A DNA stretch of 64,000 nucleotides from Ectocarpus siliculosus. Taxonomy: Eukaryota; Sar; Phaeophyceae; Ectocarpales; Ectocarpaceae. The position numbers and the translations under genes were made by a program. The notes beneath the pieces are model-generated. The model ran no database searches. It was not told where the DNA came from and saw nothing but the letters and a program-made list of their open reading frames with translations. The DNA is taken from contig FN649742.1 of the NCBI GenBank assembly GCA_000310025.1, positions 5,115,772 through 5,179,771 of the forward strand. The letters are read 5' to 3'. Position 1 is the stretch's first letter. Each line of letters starts with the position of its first letter. Below, in pieces: positions 48,001 to 58,779 of this stretch.

Positions 48001-50890
48001 CGCGCTCTTGGTGCCCGTGCTTCAGCGGGGTCTTAAGGATCGGTCCGCAGACGTGAAGCGAAAAGCAGCACTCATCACGGGTAACACCTGCACCATGATC
48101 TCGGAGGCGAAGGACTTGCTTCCATACCTGTCCGCCATTCTGCCTGGACTCAAAGCCACGTGCATCGACCCCATTCCGGACGTGCGGGCCACAGCCGCGA
48201 AGGCCTTGGCGGCCCTAGTGCGTGGCATGGGCGAAGACAAGGTCGGAGATGTGGTGCCGTGGCTGATCGAGACGTTGAAAGCAGACAGTAGCTCCTCAGA
48301 GCGCAGCGGAGGTGCGCAAGCACTTTCCGAAGTGCTTGTAGTACTAGGAGTACCGCGCACGTCGTCTGTTTTGGGCGACCTCCTGCCCTTGGCTGCTCAT
48401 CCGAAGGGATCTGTTCGGGAAGGGGTGCTGTGGGTCCTGTGTTTCCTTCCGGGGGCTATGGGGAAGGATTTCGCTCCCATAATTCCGTCGTCGTTGCCTG
48501 TGGTCCTCGCAGGCCTCAGTGACGAAGTTGAGGCTGTTCGAGAGGTTGCTCTTCGTTCTGGGCAAGTGTTGGTGTCCACGCATGGCAAAACTCATGCAGA
48601 CCAGCTTCTCCCCGCGCTTGAGGACGGACTGTTCGACGATAACTGGCGCATCAGGCAGAGTTCAGTTCAGCTACTTGGTGACTTGCTCTATTTGATCGGC
48701 GACACCAAGGAGGTTGCTCTCGATGAGGGTGCCGTAGAAGACGACGCACGTGGTAGTACGCGAGCGGGTGAAGCTATCGAGGAGGCCCTTGGCCTTGATC
48801 GACGCAACAGCATTCTGGCTTCGTTGTACCTCATCAGGTCCGACACGAGCGCCGTCGTTCGGCAAAGTGCGTTGCAAGTGTGGAAGACGGTCGTGCCCAA
48901 CACTCCCAAGGCGCTGCGGGAGATTTTACCCCTTCTCATCAACCAGATCGTAACGGCCCTTGCCAGTGGAAATCCGGACAAGCGAACCGTTGCTGGACGC
49001 GCTTTGGGGGACATTGTGAAAAAGCTTGGAGATCAGGTTTTGCCAGAGGTCGTACCGTTTCTCCGGGAAGGGCTGGAGGCTGGCAATGAGAACATGCGGC
49101 AGGGTGTATGTCTTGGACTGGCGGAGATCATGGACTGCGCTACGCCACGCCAGGTGGAAGAGTTTATCGACACGCTAGTGCCAGCTATCCAAGATGCGCT
49201 GTGCGATCCAAGTGCTGAAGTGCGCGAGCAGTCGGCACAGGCGTTCCACAGCCTTTACAAGGCTGTTGGCGTTCGTTCCATTGAACACGTCGTGCCTTCT
49301 CTGCTGAAGGAACTCGGTCAAGAGGGCGACAGCGAGCGCGCATCCAGTGGAAGGGAGAGGGCGGTGTTTGGGCTAAAGGAAGTGTTACAGCTCCGTCCTC
49401 GGGATCTGCTTCCGTACCTCATCCCCAAACTGGTTTCGTTGCCTATTCCAATCGCGCACGCTCGTGCCCTGGGCGCGGTGGCAGAAGTGACTGGCGGGTC
49501 CATCCATTCACATCTTGCCGTCATTATTCCGGCTCTTGTGTCAGAACTAGCCCGTACGGATGGATCGGTGGACCTCACGGACGGCTCAGGCGCCATGGAA
49601 CGCCGCGAGGCACTCAAGCAAGCGGCCTCGACGTTGGTCTCGACGGTGGAGAACGTTGGAGTCAACTGGCTTTGCAACGAGATGACTCGGCTGATGTCTA
49701 GCAAGGAACCGCAACAGCGAAAGTGGTCAGCTTGGCTGGTGGAACAATTTTTGCGCGGGACAGAGGCGGAGTTTGAGGGGAGAATCCCTCAGCTACTCAA
49801 GGTATGCGTCCTGTTGTTTGGATAGCAAACGCGATCTACCAGTCGTTATTCTGTGTGACCTAAAATCGTACCTCCTGTATAAGGCGACCGTCCGGTTGGT
49901 ATTGTTGTTGTCTTGGTGTTAATTGGTATACCGGACGAATTGATGAACGAAGCGAAAGTAACCGATTTGCTTGGACGTTCGATGGCACAAAACGCGCGCA
50001 CACGTGCACACATGCACACGACAGGCATACACGACTGTACTCCATGCCCCAAATGCCCCACACGACCTTGTTGCTCGCGTACTATGTGTAACCGTAGGAG
50101 CTGCTACAGCGCCTTGTCGATGCAGAACAGGCCGTCCTTTCGGCTGTCTGGTCGGCCCTGAAAGCTCTGAACGCGAGGGTGTCCGCGGAAGAGCTGGTGC
50201 CACATTTGACCTTTGCGCGCAGCATCATTGCTTCGATTGTGAGTGATGCGCGTCACAGGAGAGGGGGTGGTGGCGCGGGTTCCGAATTTTACCTGCCAGG
50301 AGTCAACATTCCGAAGGGTTTGGAGCCGCTATTGCCCATGTATCAGCAGGGGCTGATGTACGGCAGCCCCGAAGTGCGAGAGGCAGCAGCGGCAGGAATT
50401 GGAGAACTCGTCGACGTCACTTCCTTGAAGTATCTGCAGCCGTTCCTGATCAAGATCACAGGGCCGCTGATTCGCATCGTAGGTGATCGGTTCCCGCCTG
50501 GGGTCAAAGCGGCCATTCTACAAACCCTCGGCTTGCTGCTTCGCAAAGGTGGCGCTAGCCTCAAGCCATTTGTCCCTCAGCTCCAAACCACCTTCGTTAA
50601 GGCGCTTGGGGACTCAAGCAGAGTCGTGAGGAAACAAGGGCGGGGTGCTCTGGGTCAGCTCATGGGATTGACTACTCGTGTCGATCCTCTAATTTCCGAC
50701 TTGGCGTCGGGGGCGTCGTCTGCAGCTGAGGCAGCCATCAAGGAAACGATGCTTGAAGCGCTGGTAGAGGTTTTGGAACTTGCAGGCTCCAAAGCGTCTC
50801 CAGGTACCATCGAGCACGCCATCCAAGCTCTCGAGTTAATGCAGGACGAGAAGGACGAGACCGTACGAGGAGCCGCTGTGAGGGGCCTAG
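36067..50890 (+). CDS. GCN1: GCN1, eIF2-kinase activator and ribosome-binding HEAT protein (C-terminus missing)
   Basis: Seven exons join in phase: 36067-36379, 36676-37017, 42756-43105, 43216-44094, 44255-44610, 45325-49801 and 50098-50890, giving 7,510 nt or about 2,503 codons. GCN1 binds translating ribosomes with GCN20 and activates the kinase GCN2 when uncharged tRNA builds up. It is built almost wholly of HEAT repeats. Exon 6 contains the segment before the eEF3-like region (STTDVNIFFTP, then a charged helix) and the very conserved core: GERRGAAFGVAAVVKGLG, FEPYVIVILPHLLKCFGD, NYVREAAHDCARAIMSKLSA, WRTKQGAIELLGSMAYCAP and IDAPSLALLVPVLQRGLKDR. The GCN2-binding region follows, at roughly residues 1840-2240. 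Exon 7 runs to ETVRGAAVRGLG, where homologues continue for about 200 more residues; these are not found to the right end. An optional last exon at 51167-51276 fits in phase but is not GCN1-like. Exon 6 alone is 4.5 kb, whereas intron 2 is 5.7 kb. Confidence 0.95.
37222..38206. mobile_element. Non-autonomous DNA element with terminal inverted repeats, in GCN1 intron 2
   Basis: The left end reads GGTCCCGATATACTGTAGTGG and the right end, reverse-complemented, reads GGTCCCGATATAGTGGCA. They match except for a 5-bp insertion on the left. Inside both ends the heptamer AGTGGCA or its near relatives recurs in direct and inverted orientation (for example near 37250, 37262, 38100 and 38140-38190), like subterminal repeats bound by a transposase. 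There is no transposase frame in the 985 bp. I could not find a convincing target-site duplication, so the outer ends may be a few bases off. Confidence 0.55.
38700..39030. repeat. Diverged direct repeat pair and a C16 tract in GCN1 intron 2
   Basis: A segment with CCCTCC(C/T)(T/C)ACACACCGAA followed by ATCCGCCACGAGCTGTGT occurs near 38712-38783 and again near 38948-39018. A weaker relative with GTGTGTGCTACGGCTTGTG lies near 41550. Between the first two copies is a run of sixteen C at 38910-38925. Confidence 0.5.
39308..39866 (-). pseudogene. Possible transposase fragment (PiggyBac-like C-terminal part), frameshifted
   Basis: Two overlapping minus-strand frames look like one protein broken by a frameshift. 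The upstream part (39866-39672) contains RVWLDRGLFSLTGKDSNVR. The downstream part (39736-39308) contains PKRQYNWYPFLCQLLHVALIDVYY. A hydrophobic W-x(5)-L-x(2)-VAL-x-D/N-x-Y stretch after basic residues resembles the end of PiggyBac-type DDE domains, where a similar run follows the last acidic residue. The similarity is judged by eye only, and the catalytic Asp residues cannot be confirmed. It lies in GCN1 intron 2, opposite to the gene, and is unlikely to be expressed. Confidence 0.35.
42025..42448. repeat. Tandem duplication of a 212-bp unit in GCN1 intron 2
   Basis: Copies 42025-42236 and 42237-42448 look identical by eye, from GGATAGTCTAAAAG to GGCTAGGTTCACCAT. The near-perfect identity points to a recent duplication or an assembly artefact. 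It lies about 300 bp before exon 3. The unit holds no recognised coding or RNA element. Confidence 0.9.
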
Positions 50891-53470
50891 GTGCGTGCTC
50901 AGCATGTGCTGTGTTTTACATCCGCATGTCGCTCTGGCTGTGGCTCAGGCGAAACACCTGAACTCTTCGTGTGTATGTGTGTTTTCGTTGCATAATCTGG
51001 CTGCAGTTCAAACCTTCGATTGACGTATGAGCCGGGGTCACACAGGAGAAAGGTAGCACAGGGAAATTGTTTTTCATCCCGCCTGTCCCCCGCGATGCTT
51101 GCCTTCGATATTGAAGACAAGGGTGGTGTATATTATACCTCACGAACGTATCGCTTTCCTCCACAGGACTGCACTTAAGTTTCTCCCGAGAGAGATCGGA
51201 CTCGCAAAACCTGTTGCTACAAACAATGGTGGTAACTTCAAAGTTACCCGCTAGGCCACCGGGGCGGACGTACTAGCACTAAAAAAAATGTGCAGCAGGC
51301 CTGCCCGGTAAGGTGGTCTGCTGAATGCAGTCGACTCACGGTTTGGGCGTACGTTCAGAACCTCTCGTAACTGCGAGTGGCACAGGGATCGTTTCCATGA
51401 AGTGAAGGACCAGCATGAACGTCAGGAGTGGTCTGATTGATAGAAGACGTTTTTTTTTGTGTCGGCAATGTATGCATACCATCGCACTACTCAAGCACTA
51501 ACACCAGTGTCACCCTCCGTTCCGCGATAAATGTCAGGTTTGGCAAACAAGCTTGCGCAGAGATGAACCATCGCGAAGATGACCGCGATTTGGTGGCCTA
51601 TCTGTCTGAGGTTACGCTGTGGCGTGTCGAGAGGGCATCGCATTGCAGCAAATTGGAACAAATAATCCTGGGAGCGAGTCGTTTGTTCACTGTTCTTGCG
51701 TAGGGAGGTAAATGATGGGCCATTGGCTGGGTAAGAAGTGCCCAAACAAAATCCCGACGCGGCGGACAACCGTGGCAGATTGTTTAACATAATTCAAGTG
51801 CGGACAACGGTGGCCACCAGCCCTTCTCAAGGCACACACTTTTTACTACTAGGCTGACGGCGACAGCTCCGAAAATATATGTTGCATGTGTAGTCGATGC
51901 AGAACGAACGCCACATGCAGGAAAAGGCAGAGCAGATACTACACACATCACATGTAGGGCAACTCGCATACGCGCCGTTTTTGTCCCTCGCATGCATTGT
52001 TGTTGTTGTTGTTGTTGTTGGTGTTGTTGTCTTTACATTAAAAACCGTTCCGATCTCTCTCTACACAGTACCTTCATATGTCCGTACTGATCCAACACTT
52101 GACGCGGTCGATTCCCGTGGTCACAGGCTAACTTACCCTAAAAAGGTACGCTCAAACAAACTGGCCCCGAGGGGTCCGCAAGTCAAAAGAGATCAACGAA
52201 CAAATATTCTGGAGTCCTGCGCTCCCTTTGCGCGCTATGCGAGGTAACAACTGAGACTAGGAGTCATGCATACGCTGGTATGAAAAGGTTCCACGAGTCA
52301 AGTTGGACATACGTAGTTTGATTTCCATACTGACTGGACCACACGCGCGACTGACTGTGGACCACAACCAACCACTCTGAACTTCGATCTTGATGGAATT
52401 GACGGGAAAACGTGCAGGCATGCAGGCATCATACACATAGGGCGGCCGCCGTACCAGTGCACACGGTTAACAATACCAGATGGACACACACACCAACCAC
52501 ATCCAGGACAAGGCAGAGCAGATAGTACACACGCCACATGCAGGGAAACTCGCATGCTGCGCCGTTTTGTCCGTCGTGCGCTGGTATGAAAAGGTTCCAC
52601 AAGTTAAACAGGAAATAAACAACACAGTTGGACATACGTTTGGTCTCCTTCCATCCATCGATGGTCCGGCATATTCCCCAGAATTGTTTTTGCCAAATAT
52701 TCTTCCTATGGTGTGAGCCCACTCCCGACATCCCTAGTAACTTATAAAAAAATATAAGAACCGCCGTAGTCTACAATACCTTACACACGTCAGCATATTC
52801 TATGCGAGGAGTCAACGCCTTCCTCGCGTAACGATGCGCATCTCCCACGGCAAGCAAAATGAAGCGTCATCATGACGTTATTTCTTGTGACTACAAGTTC
52901 AAGTTCACCCGGGCGTTACTGTTCTTGCCGAGTGAAAGAGACTAAACTTCTACTACGTACCAGTCTCAGTCTGTGTACCTGGCTACTGCATGTGAGCTAG
53001 CGGGTGCTGCCCCTGCTGTTTGCTGCCGTACATGGAAAGCTTCCGGTGGGTCAGAGCGGCAAGGGTGCCTTGTTTCTTCACTTGTTTTTTAGCTCGGCTC
53101 TCCTCTACTTCTTTGTTTCCTGTCGCTGGCGGTCTCCCTTTTTTTTTTTCGCCCTTCAGTCTTGCTTGCAAGAAATTCGAAGATGTAAACTGGCTGTGTC
53201 TGACTGTTTCTTAGGGACCCCCGCCCACCCACAACCCACCTGTCGGTATGATTCATGGTCTCCAATATTTTCAGCAGTAGTTGTCTACTACAGGACATGC
53301 GTTACTAGTGCTGCGTCCATGGTTGGGTGCAACAAAAGAGCCCCGGGGACTGGTGACGTTCTGACCTGATCGCAAAAAGAGGTTCCTGCCACCACCACAA
53401 TACGACTCTTATGAAATGTCCATGACGGGGAACGCGTACGACGCCTCTGGTTTTTTCCAGTGATGTCCAT
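50891..53470. other. Repeat-rich spacer after the last recognised GCN1 exon
   Basis: A possible terminal GCN1 exon (51167-51276, after CCACAG) would add about 36 residues unlike the family and is not strongly supported. Beyond it only diverged repeats and simple sequence are seen, with no coding region that I can support. Confidence 0.45.
51905..52660. repeat. Diverged direct repeats with a GTT microsatellite
   Basis: The string AAGGCAGAGCAGATA followed by ACACAC, CACATG-AGGG, AACTCGCAT and GCGCCGTTTT occurs near 51921-51978 and again near 52511-52569. A second string, GCTGGTATGAAAAGGTTCCAC with GTTGGACATACGT downstream, occurs near 52274-52315 and near 52580-52640. A GTT run of about 34 bp lies at 51997-52030. 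This looks like two copies of an old dispersed repeat. Confidence 0.55.
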
Positions 53471-53753
53471 ATAGAGCACCTCCATGAGAGACTTTTTTCT
53501 GCTGCGAAAAGGCTAGGCACAGGGGATGCCACTGCAGCAATTTCGGCCAATAGACCGGATCTTGCCAATTCGTTGGTTTGATGCAGAGCAGAGAGCGCAC
53601 CCCACGCAAGCACGCGTAAAGCTTGCTGCCTGCACCAGCCGGCGCGCTGGGAGTGGGCTGTATAGTCTTGCTGGCCCTATTGTATTAGCCTTTGTCACAC
53701 AAAGCTCCAAGCCATAAACGGTATTCTGAAGGAGTAACGAGCGTGGAATGTAG
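53471..53753 (+). repeat. Left arm of a 283-bp inverted repeat pair
   Basis: The arm runs from ATAGAGCACCTCCA to AGCGTGGAATGTAG and matches, in reverse complement, 56583-56863, with roughly nine bases in ten identical by eye. The arms are 2.8 kb apart. Confidence 0.8.
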
Positions 53754-56582
53754 ACGATCCTCTCCGAGAAATATCGCTGAAAACATACGGGAAAAGTCAT
53801 CAAATTTCCTTCAAACAAGCATATCAAAAAGGAGCGAGCACGCTCCACGCCTGAGAGCGTTTATCAATGACTGCAGCCGTTATTCCCACGGTAGGGTGAC
53901 TGCCAGAGATTGCCCTATACCATGCAGCCACCCTCAGACCGTTGATACGTGGTAGACATCAGCGTATGGGTCCATGGCCAGGCTCGTCTTCGTTTCTATT
54001 TGAACACAAAAATAGACATGTTTGCTGTTCACAGCAAGAATCACCCGCGCGGGTGTCAGAGGGGATGACACGCCAAGCAATCTCTGACCTCTCAGGTCAA
54101 GAATGAAGCTAAAACTTTCGGGGCTTTCCACTCTCTTCTTCCCCTCGCTGCCTCGGCAAGGTTTTGCTTAGGCATGACCCAAAGCGAGGGGGGGGGTCTT
54201 TCTAGCGAGCAGGGCTAGACTCACCCTCAAGGGACCGACCTTCTTGCTACGGCGCACCCGCCGCGAGGCGTGCGTAGTGGTGGAGTTGAGTCGGCACTGG
54301 TGCGTCAGGTACAAAGGTGCAGATGCGCGGGCCTCGAGGCCGTCGGTGCAGGCAGAAATGCCCATCTCATCTTGTGCGCGGAGGCAGACGCCATCAGAAA
54401 GGTGGACGGGCACTATGTACACGGCCCTATGTTTGCTAGAGGGAGCTGTACTGTCTCAGTAACCTGGTTTTGCCATCAAATGAGGAGGGGACAGGTGGTG
54501 ACGAGCTGAATGGGCTGGTTGACCCTTCGCCGCGAGAATTTTCAGACCAAGAACCCTAAGTACAACGAGGGAGAAAGCGAGGAACCGACTGGGAAGGACA
54601 GCAACGAGAGCGTGTACGAAGCGGAGCGGGTCGAGTTTGGTCGTGCTAGGACTGGCCACAGCGACACCGGAGAAGCGACACCAGAGCAGCGGCACCGGAG
54701 CAGTAGCGGAACCGGAGCATGCGGACGGCATCGAACCGTGTCGCACGGACAAACATCTCTTGTGTTGTCAATTATTTTCCGTTTTTTCCTGAAAGTAGGT
54801 GTTAGGTATGTGTGATGACGTCACTGGTTTTGTAGAGAGACGCGGCAGAGATGGCGCGGATAACCCGGGTGCCTTAATTGTGTACCTGCATCGTGGAAGA
54901 CCCCTTCAATGTGGAACTATTCCTAGTCAGTGTCGATGTTTACACTGCTGTGTCGAACACAGATGTTCTGGATAGATTCGGGCGATTGTCAATTGCAATG
55001 ATGGCTTTGGTTGGTTGTTCTTCTTCATTGTATGTCCACGGACCCATTCTGACAGCACTTCAGACAGCAGCTGCATGCCCCGAGCTTGTTGTGCACCATA
55101 CACCATGGTGTTATTTTTGTACAGACAGCACTTCAGACTGCAGTACGCTGTAGTCGACAAACATTCATTTTGGTGAAGTGCGGGACAAGGGGGGTGATGC
55201 CGCCTGCTGTGGTCGAATTGTAGTGTGTGGGCGAGTAGTTCAGTTGTGAGCACGCAAACGTGCTGCAGGGATTGTAGGTGTACCTCCTCGGGCTTGTGTA
55301 CCCTTTTCTTGCTAATAGTGTGCGTGTTCTTTAGATTTTCTGATGGCTTTAGCATTTTTGTGACCATGGGCCGAGTCTTTGCTAGATTTTGGAATTAGCA
55401 ACTGACACGAGTTTAATGTGAAGAAAAACAACAACAACAACAACCTCTGATAGAGGTTCCGTGTGTGGCTGTGTCGTTTGGTTACCTGGTGACTTTATCG
55501 CTACGTTTCACGCTGCATCTACAACCGCCGGGGGGAGAGAGCGGGGATGGACGACCATGCTGTACAACGAACCGTATTTCCGCAAGAATCATTTTTTCTC
55601 GTCAAGTTTTGTCCTTTTCTCGCCGTCGCTCACTCTCTTTTTGCTCCTTGAAACCCTGATTCATGATGTCTCGCGACATGTAAAGCAAGCTCACCCAGGC
55701 AGAGTTCAATGAGTAAGGGTGGCAGCCTTCAAGGTTCTACGATCATGTGGGACACAAGAGGCCAAAACACACTGCCTATTACTCCCACTCAAAATTCGTC
55801 GGAGATTTGCCACTTGATTGTTTCACATAGAAAACAAAGACAAAATGATGTTTTCTTTGAATTTGCCGTGAATCAAACCGACAGCAGACCTTTCTATCAC
55901 CTTTGGGCGAGATACGAGCAGCGGATCTGAGAGTTAATCACCACACTGGGTAGCATGGGTCTATGCGCTCATCATGCACGCGTCGCTGCACGTGTCGCTG
56001 CACACGGGAGCCTAGCTGCTTGCAAACGCAGCAGTAGCTGGTGTGCCATGCTGCCATTATCGACTGTCTGACGTACTGCCAGGAAGACTCGGTCCATTGG
56101 TGCTTGCTTTTCCGATAGAAAATGAGCAAGCAAAGCCCTGCTCCTGATGTCGGGCTTGCTCGTTTCACAAGTACGTTAGGTACGGGATAAAACAAAGTGC
56201 CCAAGCGTTTCTACGGACGGAAATTGAACGCAGCAGTTGGGAGCCAGCACGTCTTGCCTGTAATATTGACCCAAGAGGTAAGAACTCGAGTGCAATGCAT
56301 TCTCGTTGTGGGTGTTTTTTTAGACCGGATCACCGACCTGAATTGAACAGCGAGACGCAAAAACTAGCTCCTGTGGCCCAAAGGCCACGCCGTAGCGCCA
56401 TACCGATCTATTCCTTACGGGCATAGGGTTGTTCGGAACCTCTTGGTCTCTCGAAACGTTTGAGTATTACGGCAACAGTTGTACCTTGAAGCACCCGGGG
56501 CGGGCGCCTGACCGTTCCTTTTGGCTTGTTTGAATGCATGTTCGACAATTTTTTTTTTGTATTCACCCGCGATGTTTCCCTC
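53754..56582. other. Segment between the inverted repeats, no supported gene
   Basis: About 2.8 kb with only short frames, none recognised. A plus-strand frame at 54510-54815 (NPKYNEGESEEPTGKDSNES) is charged and protein-like but has no supporting neighbours. No transposase or terminal motif was found to explain the flanking inverted repeats. Confidence 0.4.
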
Positions 56583-56863
56583 CTACATTCCACGCTCGTT
56601 ACTCCTTCAGAATACCGTTTATGGCTTGGAGCTTTGTGCGACAAGGCTACTAAATAGGGCCAGCAAGACTATACAGCCCACTCCCAGCGTGCCGGCTGGT
56701 GCAGGCAGCAAGCTTTACGCGTGCTTGTGTGGGGTGCGCAATCTGCTTTGCATCAAACCAACGAATTGGCAAGATCCGGCCTATTGGCCGAAATTGCTGC
56801 AGTGGCATCCCCTGTGCCTAGCCTTTTCGCAGCAGAAAAAAGTCTCTCGTGGAGGTGCTCTAT
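56583..56863 (-). repeat. Right arm of the inverted repeat pair
   Basis: Reverse complement of 53471-53753, with a few substitutions and indels. It ends about 75 bp before the gypsy reverse-transcriptase fragment, so it may be part of that element's older upstream region. Confidence 0.8.
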
Positions 56864-56938
56864 CCGCGTTTGAGCAGGGTACCGACCGGAAATATCCGGA
56901 AATGAGCCTTCGAGGGTACCGACCGGATATAACCGCTC

Positions 56939-58640
56939 ATGGCGGGGATGAAAACGTCCCATCCCCGGGACGACTTGCTTGACACCCTTGACTTGATTCT
57001 GGATCGTCTGGAGGGGGCTGGCCTTTACGTGGCCGCCCACAAGTGCACATTCTTTGAGACCAGCATCACTTGGTGCGGGAAGGTGTACTCGGAGGGTCAG
57101 GTCGAGCACGATCCCGAGCGGCTCACCGGGTTGGCTACAATGCGGCGTCCTGAGACGGCTGGCGAGCTGATGTAGTTCCTGCAGGCGGTAAACTGGCTGC
57201 GCACGTCTCTGCCGCGGATGGCGGAGGTTGTGTGGCCGCTTCGCGTGTTTCTGGAGCAGCATTTGGGTGGTGCCAAGAGCCGGACGAAGCGCGTGGCCGA
57301 GAATCGCGCGATCGCTGAGGATGCGTGGACGCCCGCGCTCGTCGAAGCGTGGACTGCCGCGCAAGACCTTGTTGCCCGTGCCGTTGCTCTGTCTCACCCT
57401 CGCCCAGGTTGCGCCGTCCTCATGTTTCCCGATGCATCCGATGAACATTGGGGGAGCTTTCTCCCGCAAGTGCCCCAACATCAGCTGGGTCGTGGCGTTC
57501 CTGTGGAGGATATGGCTCATGAACCGATGGGGTTTCTGAGCGGCACATTCAAGGGCGCGCAGCAGCGGTGGGCCACGGTGGACAAGGAAGGGTAACGATT
57601 GTGAGTACGTTCAAGCGGTTGGAGTATTTGCTTTGGGATGGCGTGCACATTTCACCGACCACCGTAATCTCGCGTACATCTTCGACCCGGAGGCTTGCGT
57701 GTCTGCCGTACAAGTAGCAAAAACCACGGCTCAGCGCCTGGACCAGTGGAAAGCTGTCTTGGGCCAGTACGATTACACCATCAGGCACATTTCGGGTGAG
57801 CGCAATTGCTGGGGGGACCTTCTGTCGCGGTGGGTCTCTGTGCCGTCGGTGAGTGTTCGCGCTGCCGCGGTTTACGCCCCCAGCGAACCTGATGCCGCCA
57901 TGGCATCGAAGCAAGTAGTATGTGATGCACAACAAGCGGCGCGGAGTAAGATCGGCGCGCTTGCCGGGCCTGCCACGTCATTTTCGACGGCGGTGGGGAC
58001 GGCGACTCTGGATGACGAGGGATTGTTTCGCGTGGGCATGAACGGGCGAGACGTGCTTTGGATTCCAGATCAGGCGAGTGCGTTGCAGGTGCGACTGATG
58101 GTCTGTGCACACATGAAAGAAGCCGGGCATCGTGGCGCCGTCGCCACCTTGCAGCGCCTGTCCGAGTACTATTGCTGGTTTCGGATGGAAGAGCATGTCA
58201 CTGACTTCGTCAAGCAGTGCCTGCATTGCATGGACTCTAAGACGGGGCCGTGGAGGATTGTCGCCGCCGAGAGACTGCATGTGTACGGAGTCCAGAACAT
58301 CGTGTCGGGGTAAGTTCGGGACGTCCATGTCGCGCGTTTGCGGTTCTACGCCGATGCCGCTCTCGAAATCACGGCCGAGTTGAAGGAGGTCTTTCAGCAT
58401 GCTTTCACGCAGGGGGAGTTCGAGATGGCGGCGATCATGGACATGTCGGTGGCGGAAGATGGCCCTGGGGTCGACGTGGAAGTAGAGTGGGTCGGATTCC
58501 ACAAGGAAGAGAACACCTGGGAAGAGTTGTCCAAGGTGTGGGATGCCGCGCCGCAGTTCGTCAAATCCGAGCTGCGGCGGCTGGGTCTGCCGAAAAAGCT
58601 TCGGGCTCAGTTGAAGCACCAATACGGCATTACCCTGTGA
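56939..58640 (+). pseudogene. Ty3/gypsy chromovirus-type polyprotein remnant, integrase core deleted
   Basis: In order: the end of the reverse transcriptase and connection (ITWCGKVYSEGQVEHDPERL), RNase H (GFLSGTFKGAQQRWATVDKE, then TDHRNLAYIFDPEA and YDYTIRHISGERN), the integrase zinc-binding domain (H-x-H near AHMKEAGH, then CLHC) and a C-terminal chromodomain-like module (VDVEVEWVGFHKEENTWEEL). Breaks: an in-frame TAG at 57173-57175, a TAA with frameshift at about 57593-57640, and a TAA at 58311-58313. The integrase catalytic core is missing. The sequence jumps near 58247 from the CLHC finger to the segment before the chromodomain without losing frame. Gag, protease and the start of RT are absent and no LTRs were found. 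It is a dead copy, although several domains are still easy to read. Confidence 0.85.
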
Positions 58641-58656
58641 TATACTTGTTTGAGTT

Positions 58657-58779
58657 GAGTGAGGGCTATCTTGTCGAGCATTGATAGCATTTCTTCGCTA
58701 ACTTCTTTCGCATTTGTGTTTCATTTGATTGAGTTTGAGTGAGGGCTATCTTGTCGGGCATTGATAGCATTTCTTCGCT
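58657..58779. repeat. Short direct repeat with 80-bp period after the gypsy remnant
   Basis: GAGTGAGGGCTATCTTGTCG, then (A/G)GCATTGATAGCATTTCTTCGCT, occurs at 58657-58699 and 58737-58779 with one or two differences. It starts right after the stop of the chromodomain frame, so it may be the element's 3' untranslated region. Confidence 0.75.

Noticed and set aside
50891-50961. Read-through of GCN1 exon 7 to the TGA at 50959-50961
   Set aside because: A GTGCGT donor stands where homology ends and the extension (CSACAVFYIRMSLW) is unlike the family. It cannot be fully excluded.
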